From assembly GCA_016787605.1 (NCBI GenBank), contig JAEUUE010000075.1, positions 1 through 64,000 on the forward strand: a DNA stretch of 64,000 nt, in the 5' to 3' direction. The position numbers were made by a program, and so were the translations under genes. Of this stretch, positions 1 to 8,275 are shown piece after piece (position 1 is the first letter of the stretch; the number at the start of each line of letters is the position of its first letter). Below the pieces are notes generated by a model that ran no database searches, was not told the origin of the DNA, and saw only the letters and a program-made list of their open reading frames with translations. The stretch is from Cyclobacteriaceae bacterium. GTDB taxonomy: Bacteria > Bacteroidota > Bacteroidia > Cytophagales > Cyclobacteriaceae.

Positions 1-1
1 T

Positions 2-280
2 CAGCGAGAAACCGTTGTACATTTTCCCGCCTTTGTGGACCTGGAAATCAAGAAAGAAACGCTTTCAAAAATGCAGAAGGCCATGGAGACGAAGAAGCCT
101 TCCGACCGAACCGGCGAAGAGGTCAATGCACTCAACGCGGCGATTAAGAGCTACAATGATGCAGTCAATAAAGTCAACCAACTTGCCAATGACCGAAATA
201 AGTCGATCTCTTCCTTATTGAACAACTGGAACACGCGTTCAAACGAGTTCCTGGCAAAATATACTCCCCGACATCGCTGA
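2..280 (+). CDS. C-terminal end of an unrecognised protein (5' truncated)
   Basis: The reading frame is open from the left edge to a TGA at 278-280, so this is the last 92 codons of a gene that begins outside the window. The visible part is hydrophilic, rich in K, N and A, and looks helical or coiled-coil (for example LNAAIKSYNDAVNKVNQLAND). It has no cysteines and no hydrophobic segment. I do not recognise a family. A GTG at 35 could be misread as a start, but codons upstream of it continue in frame (…ETVVHFPAF) and read like protein. The next gene begins 21 nt downstream on the same strand, so the two may be co-transcribed. Confidence 0.6.
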   Translation, partial: QRETVVHFPAFVDLEIKKETLSKMQKAMETKKPSDRTGEEVNALNAAIKSYNDAVNKVNQLANDRNKSISSLLNNWNTRSNEFLAKYTPRHR

Positions 281-300
281 TCACGCCAACCCATCATCCC

Positions 301-2154
301 ATGAAAAAGCTCATCCTGATGTTGTTCCTGCTTGCAGGGCAAAGTTCCGCACAAACACTCACCGATACGGTGGCCCTCCGCGGATTTATGGACGGCGTGA
401 TGACCGCCCACCTCCGCGACAAACACATTGCCGGAGCCACCGTGTCCATTATTAAGGACGGGAAGGTATTGCTTGCCCAGGGTTATGGATTCTCCGATGA
501 AGCGAAACGGGTGCCCGTTCGCGCCGAAGTCGATTTGTTTCGCATCGGCTCCATCACCAAGATGTTCACCTGGGTAAGCGTGATGCAACTGGTCGCGCAG
601 GGCAAACTCGATCTCAATGCCGACGTCAACACCTACCTCAAGGACTTTCAGATCGAGCCGACTTTCCCCGAACCCATCACCCTCAAGAACCTGATGACCC
701 ATACCCCGGGTTTTGAAGACCGGTTTGTCGGTTTGTTTGGACGCGACAGCAGTTCGCTCAAGCCCCTGGGCGAGATCCTCGCTACAGACATGCCCGACCG
801 GGTAAGACCCCCGGGAACCTATGCGTCTTATTCCAACCACGGCACTGGCCTGGCAGCCTACATCATCGAGCAAGTCACCGGGATGTCGTTTAATGATTAT
901 GTCGAGCAGAATGTCCTCGTCCCGCTGGGGATGAAGAATACGACGCTGCGACAGCCCTTGCCTGCTGATTTCAAAAGCCGGATGTCCAAAGGTTACCAAT
1001 ACTCCCCCGGGAATTTTGCCGAAAAGTCGTTTGAGTTTGTGCCGCTCTATCCTGCAGGTTCTGCTTCTACCACGGCGACCGACATGGTGCTTTTTATGCG
1101 TGCGCTGCTGGAAAACGGTTCACTGAATGGTGCAAAAATCCTGGATAGCGCCACTCTGGCGATGATGAAAACACCGGCCCACCGCCACGACCCGGCGGTC
1201 AATCCCATGCGTCACGGGTTCATGGACCTCAGCCGCGGAGGTATAGAGGTGATTGGTCACGGAGGTGATACGTTTTGGTTTCACAGCGTGATGGCCCTTT
1301 TCCCGCAGCACAATGTCGGGTTCTTTGTGTCATTCAATACCGACAAAGGTGGCGGTGTTTATCTCGATGTACTGGATGAGTTTATGAACCGCTACTTCCC
1401 GGAAGCAACGCCGGCGCCTCCGCTGAAGGTAACCCGCGAATACCTCGCCCAATTTGCCGGCAAGTACCGCGCCAATCGTCAGAATCACTCCGACTTCACC
1501 ACGGTGGCCGGCCTGCTAGGTGATTTCTCCGTTACGGTCACCGATTCAACCGGCCTGAAGGTGCAGTCCGGAGAACGGGTACGCCATATCATTCCCATCG
1601 ACAGTCTCGTATTTCGCGAGAAAAACTCCACGGCGGTTGTGGCCTTTGAAAAGAAGGACGGGGCCATCACACGGATGTTCATCGGCAACCTGCCCATCTT
1701 TACCCTCGACAAAGTCTCCGGTCTGAAGAGCGCTGAGCTTCACCTCTTCATTGCGATCTCGGCCATCGTCCTCGGCATCCTGACCCTGCTCTTCTGGCCT
1801 TTCGTGGCGCTCTCCCGCATCGGCTACCAGTCTCAGCGCTTTACCAAGCCCATGCCTTTCAACGCAAGGCTGGTCGCATGGTTGAACTTCTTCGTGCTCT
1901 TGATTTTCTACCTGGGCGTTGCCTCGAATGCGAATGAAGAAGGAATTGTTTACGGTGTTTCCAGCGCGCTGAAAGTATTTCTGTACTTCCCTTTCCTGAA
2001 TATCCTGTTGACCGCAGGCATGCTCTATTGGCTCATCCGGGTAATTCCCGTTCGCTATCACCGCACCGTGAGCAAGCTTTACTATACCCTGCTCTGTCTG
2101 GTCGCCATAGCAGCGCTTTGGCAGTTGTACTATTTGAATATGATCGGCGCTTAG
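301..2154 (+). CDS. Serine hydrolase, class C beta-lactamase/PBP-like, with C-terminal membrane domain
   Basis: A 617-residue protein with an N-terminal signal peptide (cleavage near AGQSSAQ, residue 18). The beta-lactamase-like domain (about 25-365) shows the S-x-x-K motif S84-I-T-K87, the Y-x-N motif Y177-S-N179 and a late HGG (VIGHGGDTF) in the position of the third active-site element. A beta-rich linker follows, then four hydrophobic helices (about 478-615). This family covers D-aminopeptidases, esterases and PBP-related hydrolases. The substrate cannot be told from the sequence, and the membrane tail suggests anchoring with the catalytic domain in the periplasm. It is probably not a true antibiotic-resistance enzyme. 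A palindromic repeat starts 3 nt after the stop. Confidence 0.88.
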   Translation: MKKLILMLFLLAGQSSAQTLTDTVALRGFMDGVMTAHLRDKHIAGATVSIIKDGKVLLAQGYGFSDEAKRVPVRAEVDLFRIGSITKMFTWVSVMQLVAQGKLDLNADVNTYLKDFQIEPTFPEPITLKNLMTHTPGFEDRFVGLFGRDSSSLKPLGEILATDMPDRVRPPGTYASYSNHGTGLAAYIIEQVTGMSFNDYVEQNVLVPLGMKNTTLRQPLPADFKSRMSKGYQYSPGNFAEKSFEFVPLYPAGSASTTATDMVLFMRALLENGSLNGAKILDSATLAMMKTPAHRHDPAVNPMRHGFMDLSRGGIEVIGHGGDTFWFHSVMALFPQHNVGFFVSFNTDKGGGVYLDVLDEFMNRYFPEATPAPPLKVTREYLAQFAGKYRANRQNHSDFTTVAGLLGDFSVTVTDSTGLKVQSGERVRHIIPIDSLVFREKNSTAVVAFEKKDGAITRMFIGNLPIFTLDKVSGLKSAELHLFIAISAIVLGILTLLFWPFVALSRIGYQSQRFTKPMPFNARLVAWLNFFVLLIFYLGVASNANEEGIVYGVSSALKVFLYFPFLNILLTAGMLYWLIRVIPVRYHRTVSKLYYTLLCLVAIAALWQLYYLNMIGA

Positions 2155-2156
2155 CT

Positions 2157-2220
2157 CACGCAAAGGCGCTAAGCCCGCAAAGAATACAGTATCCCTTCGC
2201 GCCTTAGCGAGCTTTGCGTG
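2157..2220. repeat. GC-rich palindromic repeat, copy A
   Basis: Imperfect palindrome directly after the serine hydrolase stop codon. CACGCAAAG at 2157-2165 pairs perfectly with CTTTGCGTG at 2212-2220, and CGCTAAG (2167-2173) pairs with CTTAGCG (2203-2209), leaving a small bulge. A related copy lies at 4593-4642 in the same orientation. It resembles a REP-type dispersed element. It lacks a T-tract, so it is not a textbook terminator, although it could form an RNA hairpin between convergent genes. Confidence 0.75.
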
Positions 2221-2248
2221 AAAGTCTATTCACGAATCGAGGAGACGT

Positions 2249-2332
2249 AACCGCAAAATGTAAAACACTAAATGTAAAATGTAAAAACAAGCCCTTTTAC
2301 ATTCTGCATTATACATTTTGCATTCTGCGGTT
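2249..2332. repeat. AT-rich palindromic repeat (TGTAAAA-type), copy A
   Basis: An 84-bp imperfect palindrome. AACCGC at 2249-2254 pairs with GCGGTT at 2327-2332, and the inside is repeated ATGTAAAA-like words on the left and TTTTACAT-like words on the right. A second element of the same kind, also in the same order behind the GC-rich palindrome, lies at 4659-4777. Its function is unknown. It lies downstream of both the serine hydrolase gene and the S9 peptidase remnant. Confidence 0.75.
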
Positions 2333-2336
2333 CCTC

Positions 2337-2399
2337 CTACTCTCCGATCGGCAGGTCTACCTGCTCGCCCCACACATACTTCGCAAACCACTGCCTGCT
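2337..2399 (-). pseudogene. Remnant of the 3' end of a second S9 peptidase gene
   Basis: Read on the minus strand this stretch encodes QWFAKYVWGEQVDLPIGE followed by TAG (2337-2339). It matches the extreme C-terminus of the intact S9 peptidase just upstream (QWFSKYVWNENVELPLGK) at 12 of 18 residues. Similarity stops abruptly at the glutamine codon, next to a motif at about 2398-2420 (cttcgactgcgctcag…) that looks like a dispersed repeat. Only the last 18 codons survive, so this is a gene relic. It probably descends from a tandem paralogue rather than from recent duplication, because the sequences have diverged. Confidence 0.7.
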
Positions 2400-2433
2400 T
2401 CGACTGCGCTCAGCCTGGCGGATTACTCCTCAT

Positions 2434-4482
2434 CTACTTCCCAAGTGGTAACTCCACATTTTCATTCCAAACATATTTGGAAAACCACTGCCAGTTGTGC
2501 CAGTTCGCGGCCAGGCGTTCTTTCGGCTTGGTAATCCCGTGACCGAAGCCCTTGTAAACAATTAGTTCGGCTGGGACATTGCGATCGCGAAGTCCCTGCA
2601 GCAGTTCATAGGCGTTGGCGATGGGTACACGGCGGTCGAACTCTCCATGCTGGATGAGGGTAGGAGTTTTGGCCTGGTTGATGTTGGTCATCGGTGACGT
2701 CTTCTTATAGATGGCTTCGTCGCTCCACGGGGTCGCCTTGAGGTATTGACGTGTGAACGGATGGATATCAGTGTTCACGTAATACGTCATCCAGTTGGAG
2801 ATGCCTGCGCCGACTGAGATCGCCTTGAACACGTTTGAGTTGGTGGTGAGGAAAGCAGAAATGTATCCGCCCTGGCTCCAGCCCATGCATCCCATCTTCG
2901 ATCGGTCGATCATCTTCTTCGAATCGAGGTAGTCCACGCCAGACAGCACATCCCAGGCATCGCCGACGCCGAGGTTTCGCACATTCAGTGAGCGGAACGC
3001 TTCACCATAACCCGCCGACCCACGATAATTTACCCTGAGCACCAGCGCTCCTTTGTCGAGCCACTGCACAATCGGGTAGACACTGCCCGGAACCGGCGAC
3101 GGCGTGTCCACACCGGTAGGTCCGCCGTGGATCACGACCAGCAACGGGTATTTCCTGGAGGGATCATAATTCGCCGGCTTGTGCAGAACCCCTTCGATCG
3201 TTGCGCCATCCTTGCTCTTCCAGCTGATGACTTCGCTAGTCGCCACTTTCCATCCGTTCATTTGTGCCGACATATCGGTAATCTTTTTCGGAGCCGGGTT
3301 GGCCGCCGGGGAGACAAATACCTCGGCGAGTTGGTCGCCGTTGCGGGCTGTCATGGCGAACTGGTCTCCGGATTTTGAGAACGACAGTTGAAACACCTGT
3401 TCCGGAAGTCCTTTCAGCAGGCTGGCGTCACCGGACGCCGGATCAATCCGGTAGGCCACGCGGTTGGTCTTTGCCTGCACGGTGGTAAATATCCCGCTGG
3501 GCGCCCAGCGCATGCCGCTGAAATCTTCGTCCACCTTCGCTCCTATGCGCCGCGAGGCCTTCGACTGCAGGTTGAGGACAAACGCCTTGTCGTTGGTGAA
3601 GAAGTTTGACACGGTATCCGTCCCCTTGGTGATGTACACGATTTCCTTCGAGTCGGGTGACCAATCCTGGAAGGAGTCTGAACTCGGGTTGGCAACCAGT
3701 TTGGCTATCGTCTTCGACGAAATCTCGACCATAGAAATGTCCGATTTCACAAAGGAGTTGATCAGCGGATCGGGTTGATGCGTGAAGGCCACCTTATTGC
3801 CGTCCGGAGAAACCTGGTAGTTAGTGACGGTAAACTTTCCCTCGGTCAAGCGTTTGGCCTTTGGCCATTCAATGCAGCCGGCCTTTGCCTTCAGGGAGTC
3901 TGTCTTCTCATAGCAGGGCAGTTCGGAGGGGTCACGCAGGTCGGGCTTGAAGTCCACCTGCCAAAGATGCTGGACTGTGAATTCGGCGTCATCGGCTTCA
4001 AAGGCACCGTACCGCTTCTCCCGCTCTTTCTTGTTGGGATCCTCCTTTTCCGATCGCTGGTAGATGAAGGACTGGCCTGAGGGGTGCCATACGAACGAAT
4101 TTATTCCCTCTTCATCGTTGGTCACCGCGCGTGCTTCTCCGCCGTCGGTGCGGATCACGTGAATCTGGTTCTTGTTTCCCCGGGTGGCGAGGAAGGCGAT
4201 CCATTTCCCGTCGGGAGAAAAGCTGCCATTGGAGCTATTTCCCTTCGGGGTATTGGTCAACTGAAAACCCGGCTCTCCATTCTTCGAAAGCCATAGTTCC
4301 GTGTCGTAGCGGTTGTCGGTCCAATCCGTGGTTTGCACGCTATAGACCACCGATTTGCCGTCGGCGGAGAGACTGACGCTGCCCACGCTGCGCAGGGAGA
4401 TGACTTCTTCCATAGTGGGAACATGCTGTGCAAAAGAAAACTGCACAAGACAGAACAGGGTAACTACGACAATGAATCTCAT
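2434..4482 (-). CDS. S9 family peptidase (dipeptidyl peptidase/acylaminoacyl peptidase type)
   Basis: A secreted 682-residue prolyl-oligopeptidase-family serine peptidase. The signal peptide is residues 1-19 (MRFIVVV…FSFAQ). A beta-propeller (about 25-420) with WD40-like blades (SPDGKWIAF, SPDGNKVAF, SPDSKEIVY) precedes an alpha/beta-hydrolase domain. The catalytic triad reads as Ser536 (GWSQGG), Asp616 (GEFDRRVP) and His648 (GFGHGI). I placed the start at 4482. A longer open frame to 4734 only translates the palindromic repeats and would bury the signal peptide, and an ATG at 4488 is also possible. It likely cleaves peptides in the periplasm. Repeats flank it on both sides. Confidence 0.92.
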   Translation of the reverse strand: MRFIVVVTLFCLVQFSFAQHVPTMEEVISLRSVGSVSLSADGKSVVYSVQTTDWTDNRYDTELWLSKNGEPGFQLTNTPKGNSSNGSFSPDGKWIAFLATRGNKNQIHVIRTDGGEARAVTNDEEGINSFVWHPSGQSFIYQRSEKEDPNKKEREKRYGAFEADDAEFTVQHLWQVDFKPDLRDPSELPCYEKTDSLKAKAGCIEWPKAKRLTEGKFTVTNYQVSPDGNKVAFTHQPDPLINSFVKSDISMVEISSKTIAKLVANPSSDSFQDWSPDSKEIVYITKGTDTVSNFFTNDKAFVLNLQSKASRRIGAKVDEDFSGMRWAPSGIFTTVQAKTNRVAYRIDPASGDASLLKGLPEQVFQLSFSKSGDQFAMTARNGDQLAEVFVSPAANPAPKKITDMSAQMNGWKVATSEVISWKSKDGATIEGVLHKPANYDPSRKYPLLVVIHGGPTGVDTPSPVPGSVYPIVQWLDKGALVLRVNYRGSAGYGEAFRSLNVRNLGVGDAWDVLSGVDYLDSKKMIDRSKMGCMGWSQGGYISAFLTTNSNVFKAISVGAGISNWMTYYVNTDIHPFTRQYLKATPWSDEAIYKKTSPMTNINQAKTPTLIQHGEFDRRVPIANAYELLQGLRDRNVPAELIVYKGFGHGITKPKERLAANWHNWQWFSKYVWNENVELPLGK

Positions 4483-4592
4483 AAGCATTTGAATTAGTAA
4501 TGAATTCTTTCGTTGGCGGTGTACTTCGGACTTGGTGCGAAACACTTGGACGATCACTCGGTTCGACATGAAATTATGAGCAAAGACTGGTT

Positions 4593-4642
4593 CACGCAAA
4601 GGCGCAAAGCCCGCAAAGAATTTAATCCCCCTTCGCGCCTTA
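4593..4642. repeat. GC-rich palindromic repeat, copy B (right arm truncated)
   Basis: Same order and orientation as the element at 2157-2220. The shared words are CACGCAAAGGCGC, AAGCCCGCAAAGAAT and CTTCGCGCCTTA. The outer right arm (CTTTGCGTG) seen in copy A is missing, so this copy can form only a partial hairpin. Confidence 0.65.
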
Positions 4643-4658
4643 CTTGAGCATACCGTAG

Positions 4659-4777
4659 AACCGCAAAATGTAGAATGTAAAATCAAAATGTAAAAGGGCG
4701 TAACGCAGATGGCTTCCTTCATTAAAAGACTCACCCCACTTTTACATTTTACATTTAGTGTTCTACATTTTTCGGTT
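4659..4777. repeat. AT-rich palindromic repeat (TGTAAAA-type), copy B
   Basis: AACCG at 4659-4663 pairs with CGGTT at 4773-4777. Inside are ATGTAGAATGTAAAA-like words on the left and TTTTACATTTTACAT-like words on the right, around a roughly 45-bp non-palindromic centre. It corresponds to 2249-2332 but has a larger central loop. Confidence 0.7.
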
Positions 4778-4812
4778 TAACCCTGTGCTCCCAGTAACCC
4801 ACACTCCTTCCC

Positions 4813-5979
4813 TCAAAACTCCCCGCTTGCTCCTCCTCCTCCAAAACTCCCGCCGCCACCTTTGAACGACTCGTCCGGCTTGTGGACGTTGCCTCCCATC
4901 GTCTGAGAAACGGCAAAGGCGGCCAGGTCGTTGCTTACGGCCGCCCTCGAAAGCAATTTCTCCCGCGTAAAGCCATTCCGGATCGTCTGCAAATAACTAT
5001 ACAACCAGGCCGTGACCCCAAGCACGATGGCTCCACCTACGGTAAGGGCTACCTCAGGAGGAGCAATGCTGAAGTAGTATCGGAACGTCAGTACGGATAA
5101 AACTAAAGTAACAACACCCAGCCGGAGAAGCATCAGGCTTCGCAGCTGAACGCCCCGGTACAACAGGACCAACGGCATGACCGCGGTGAACGCGTAGAAA
5201 ATAAATGCGAATGGAATGTCTTCGCCATCCACCAGGGTCATGTTCAGGAGCGCAATGCTGCATTCGCGGACGACGAGGTAATTGCCGCCGGCGTAGACGA
5301 GAAGCAAACTCAGCACCTGGACAATCAGCAGGTTGTCTTCCCAAAGCATCCATTGCTCCAGCCGTTTTGCCCGTTGAGCGAGAAAATACACCAGGCTGGA
5401 TGAAATCATGATCACGAAGGGAATGATTTGTCGGAAGATGCCTCCCATTTCATAGCACTCATAAAACAGGAACCCCGCCAGGGTGAATACCGCAAAGGTC
5501 GTGGCGATCCAATCGAGATACCGATAGGCGACATAGGATAGCGCGCCTAGCGCAGACAGAAGCAAGAGGTGAACATTCCAGTCGGTAATCAACCCCAAAC
5601 CCAACACCATGTAGCCGGCCCCGGAGTATATCACGCCTTCGACGACTCCGGACCGGTAGTGGGAATTGCGCTGAACCAATGCCTTGTCGGCGAGAACCAT
5701 CGCTCCCACCCCTCCGAGGAGGGCTACAACTCCCTTGACAGTCTCCGGCATTTCGCTAACCACCAGGAAGAAGATCCCATTGACACCCGAGATGGCAATC
5801 CACGTAGCGATAAACAACAAGACGCGGATCACCAGGTTGGGATGATAGAGCTTGCACGGGTAGGCCAACCGGATTGCGGTCCACTGCTCAGCCGTGATGA
5901 ACTTGATGCGGTGCCAGTGCGCGGCTTCTTTCAAGACCTGCAGGTGGCGCAATTCGCGGGAGTCATACGCGCAGTTCAT
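4813..5979 (-). CDS. Polytopic membrane protein with glycine-rich tail (second gene of DUF2157-type pair)
   Basis: A 388-residue protein with roughly ten hydrophobic segments after a cytoplasmic N-terminus (about residues 1-45). It ends in a low-complexity tail, KGGGGSFGGGGASGEF, of the kind seen at the end of TPM-domain and related Bacteroidota membrane proteins. The start at 5979 gives an ATGA overlap with the upstream gene; the frame extends further upstream but only by overlapping that gene. It resembles DUF4401/DUF2157-linked membrane proteins that occur as pairs. The molecular function is unknown. Confidence 0.75.
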   Translation of the reverse strand: MNCAYDSRELRHLQVLKEAAHWHRIKFITAEQWTAIRLAYPCKLYHPNLVIRVLLFIATWIAISGVNGIFFLVVSEMPETVKGVVALLGGVGAMVLADKALVQRNSHYRSGVVEGVIYSGAGYMVLGLGLITDWNVHLLLLSALGALSYVAYRYLDWIATTFAVFTLAGFLFYECYEMGGIFRQIIPFVIMISSSLVYFLAQRAKRLEQWMLWEDNLLIVQVLSLLLVYAGGNYLVVRECSIALLNMTLVDGEDIPFAFIFYAFTAVMPLVLLYRGVQLRSLMLLRLGVVTLVLSVLTFRYYFSIAPPEVALTVGGAIVLGVTAWLYSYLQTIRNGFTREKLLSRAAVSNDLAAFAVSQTMGGNVHKPDESFKGGGGSFGGGGASGEF

Positions 5980-6941
5980 GCGTTCCGGGAAAAATAGTTG
6001 CGGTACTTCACCATGAAATACACAAATCCGCCGCACGACAACATGAAATAATAGAACCAAAGCGCCTCTGCATTCTGCATCACCGTCTCACTCAGCAAAT
6101 ACGTGGTGCCGATGTATCCGGCGATGAACGCGTAGAGCAGGAAAAGAAAAGACCGTCGCTTGCGGGCTGAGACCCAGGCAAATCCTACACCGGCGTAGAC
6201 CAGAAGTAAATACCATCCCATCCGACCCTCTTCGATCATCATGCCGGAAAGCGCCCCGGCAAAGAAAATGAGCAGGGCAAAATTCAGGTACGTAAAGGTG
6301 AAGTGAACCTTGATGTCTTTCTTCTCCAGGAGGAGCGCAGCCAATGCCAGGCCGCTTCCGAAAAATATAGCCGTCAGGTAAAGATGTGAGCCCTCGAGAA
6401 AATCTCCGCTGTACCACTTGTTTGGAGAAAGCGTGATGCTGAAGAAAGAGGCCAATGCCGTGATGCCCAGCGACAGTACGCCCAGGTGGTCAAAACGATA
6501 GGCGACAACGAAGAAAACCGCCGCGCTGATCAGCGTGCTGATTCCAAGATTCTCGGTCAGCAACTCATACTTGAATTGTAAATACCCCTGCACAGTAATG
6601 AGCAGCAGGCTGCCCAGCAACACGACATACTCAAAATAGGGCGTGGGGCCCTCCACCTCCCTGTGGTGATACCGGGGGCCTTTGCGGAACATGTAAACAA
6701 AACACGTCGCCGTAAGGGCCATGAGCACGCCGATCGCTACGAGGTGGCCGATTTCGCCGATATTCTTGTAAATCAGGATGCCGATGCCGGCAGAAAAAAG
6801 CAGCACACCTGCGTACAGCAACATCCGGAGATCGTAATACACCGACACGACCCGGCGCGTGGCGATCTCCTCGACATGGTCATGCTGTTCCTGCGTGAGG
6901 AGGTTTCGTTCGAATAGCTCTTTGTGAAACTTCCCTATCAT
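5976..6941 (-). CDS. DUF2157-type polytopic membrane protein
   Basis: A 321-residue protein with a soluble N-terminus (MIGKFHKELFERNLLTQEQHDHVEE) typical of the DUF2157 domain. About ten transmembrane helices follow from residue 38, including ALLLFSAG-like and IGILIYKNIGEIGHL segments. Its stop overlaps the start of the next membrane protein by 4 nt (ATGA), so the two are translationally coupled and probably act together in the inner membrane. The role is unknown. An M20 amidohydrolase pair lies upstream on the same strand after a 19-nt gap. Confidence 0.8.
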   Translation of the reverse strand: MIGKFHKELFERNLLTQEQHDHVEEIATRRVVSVYYDLRMLLYAGVLLFSAGIGILIYKNIGEIGHLVAIGVLMALTATCFVYMFRKGPRYHHREVEGPTPYFEYVVLLGSLLLITVQGYLQFKYELLTENLGISTLISAAVFFVVAYRFDHLGVLSLGITALASFFSITLSPNKWYSGDFLEGSHLYLTAIFFGSGLALAALLLEKKDIKVHFTFTYLNFALLIFFAGALSGMMIEEGRMGWYLLLVYAGVGFAWVSARKRRSFLFLLYAFIAGYIGTTYLLSETVMQNAEALWFYYFMLSCGGFVYFMVKYRNYFSRNA

Positions 6942-6960
6942 AAGTACCGGACTATGCCGG

Positions 6961-8274
6961 CTATTTCTTAGGTACGGCCTTATTCATGAACATATAATCC
7001 ACCGTCACGTTCAGCATCGCCTTGATTCCCGTGATGAAGCCCTTCTCATCAATCATGAAATCCGGCGTATGGTGCGAAGGGGCCTTGGCGGGATCCTGTC
7101 CTGGGGGCAATGCGCCTACAAAAAAGAACAGCCCCGGCACTTGCTGCTGAAAGAAGGAGAAGTCTTCTGCGCCGGTGGATGCATTGATGCGCACCGTCTT
7201 ATCTTTTCCGGCCGCCCGCTCCAGGCTCGCCGCCATTTGCTCAGTCAGTGCAGGATCATTGTAGGTAATCGGGTAGCCGCGGCGAATGGTGACTTCGGCC
7301 GTTGCTCCCGCGCTCTCGGCAATCTTGGTCGCCGTCAATTTGATCTTCTCGTGAATCTTGTCCTGCATGCCGGCATCCAGTGTGCGGATGGTTCCTGCCA
7401 TGAAAGCTTCCTCGGGAATGATGTTCTCGCGGATGCCCGACTGAAACCGTCCTACGGTGATCACCGCGGCCTCTTTGGTCAGTTCACTCTGCCGGCTGAT
7501 GATGGTCTGCAGCCCGGTCACGATCTGCGCACCCACCACGATGGGATCCACACCCATCCACGGCGCCGACCCGTGCGCCTGCCTTCCCTTCACGGTGATG
7601 GAGTACGTGTCCGAAGCGGCGAGCAATCCACCGGGACGATAGGTAATCATGCCCAGCGGCGTCATCGAACTGATGTGCATGCCAAAGGCCGCATCGACTT
7701 TGGGATTTTCCAGCACGCCTTCCTTGATCATCAGGGCGGCGCCGCCTTCTTCACCGACTGGTGCTCCCTCCTCCGCAGGCTGGAAGAAAAACTTGATGGT
7801 CCCCTTCAGCTCTGCCTTGTTCTTTACCAGCACCGTGGCCACGCCCATCAGTATCGCGGTATGCGAATCATGCCCGCAGGCATGCATCACTCCGGTTTCC
7901 TGTCCGTTGAACACTGCCTTTTCCTTTGAAGCAAAAGGCAAACTGTTCCGCTCGGTTACGGGCAGCGCGTCAATATCCGCCCGAAGTGCAATGACCGGGC
8001 CGGGCTTGCCCGTTCTCAGAATCGCCACCACTCCTGTCTTGGCCACAGGATGCTGCACCTCCAACCCGAGGCTTTTCATGTACTCGGCGATGTAGATGCC
8101 CGTTTTAGTCTCGCGGTTGGAAAGCTCCGGGTATTGGTGGAAATGCCGGCGCCATTCGATCACTTTGGGTTCCACCTCCGTAGCCTGGGCGTCAAGTTTC
8201 GCCTGGAGTTTGGGATTTACCTGTGCGCGAACAACGGTAGTGGCAAGCAGTAAGAAAAGTAAGGTCTGTTTCAT
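6961..8274 (-). CDS. M20 family metallo-amidohydrolase (hippurate/N-acyl-amino-acid hydrolase type), secreted
   Basis: A 437-residue enzyme with a signal peptide (1-18, ending VVRAQ). The M20D metal site is visible: H131-A-C133-G-H135-D136, then E168-E169 (PAEEGAP), a central lid domain (about 200-330) and a late His (SHHTPDFMID). Such enzymes hydrolyse N-acyl amino acids, aminoacyl conjugates or indole-acetyl amides, and the exact substrate is unclear. It starts one nucleotide after the stop of a close paralogue, so the pair is a tandem duplication in one operon. The signal peptide points to periplasmic action. Confidence 0.9.
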   Translation of the reverse strand: MKQTLLFLLLATTVVRAQVNPKLQAKLDAQATEVEPKVIEWRRHFHQYPELSNRETKTGIYIAEYMKSLGLEVQHPVAKTGVVAILRTGKPGPVIALRADIDALPVTERNSLPFASKEKAVFNGQETGVMHACGHDSHTAILMGVATVLVKNKAELKGTIKFFFQPAEEGAPVGEEGGAALMIKEGVLENPKVDAAFGMHISSMTPLGMITYRPGGLLAASDTYSITVKGRQAHGSAPWMGVDPIVVGAQIVTGLQTIISRQSELTKEAAVITVGRFQSGIRENIIPEEAFMAGTIRTLDAGMQDKIHEKIKLTATKIAESAGATAEVTIRRGYPITYNDPALTEQMAASLERAAGKDKTVRINASTGAEDFSFFQQQVPGLFFFVGALPPGQDPAKAPSHHTPDFMIDEKGFITGIKAMLNVTVDYMFMNKAVPKK

Positions 8275-8275
8275 T

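Larger units (their letters stand above)
4483..4812. other. 330-bp intergenic region carrying the second composite repeat
   Basis: This gap between the S9 peptidase start and the end of the DUF2157-type pair holds no gene I can support. About 110 bp next to the peptidase must include its promoter, but I found no convincing Bacteroidota -33/-7 pair. The rest is the GC-rich palindrome copy B (4593-4642) and the AT-rich palindrome copy B (4659-4777). Confidence 0.7.

Noticed and set aside
4483..4734. N-terminal extension of the S9 peptidase frame up to 4734
   Set aside because: It translates the palindromic repeats and would place the signal peptide in the middle of the protein; the ATG at 4482 gives a normal signal peptide.
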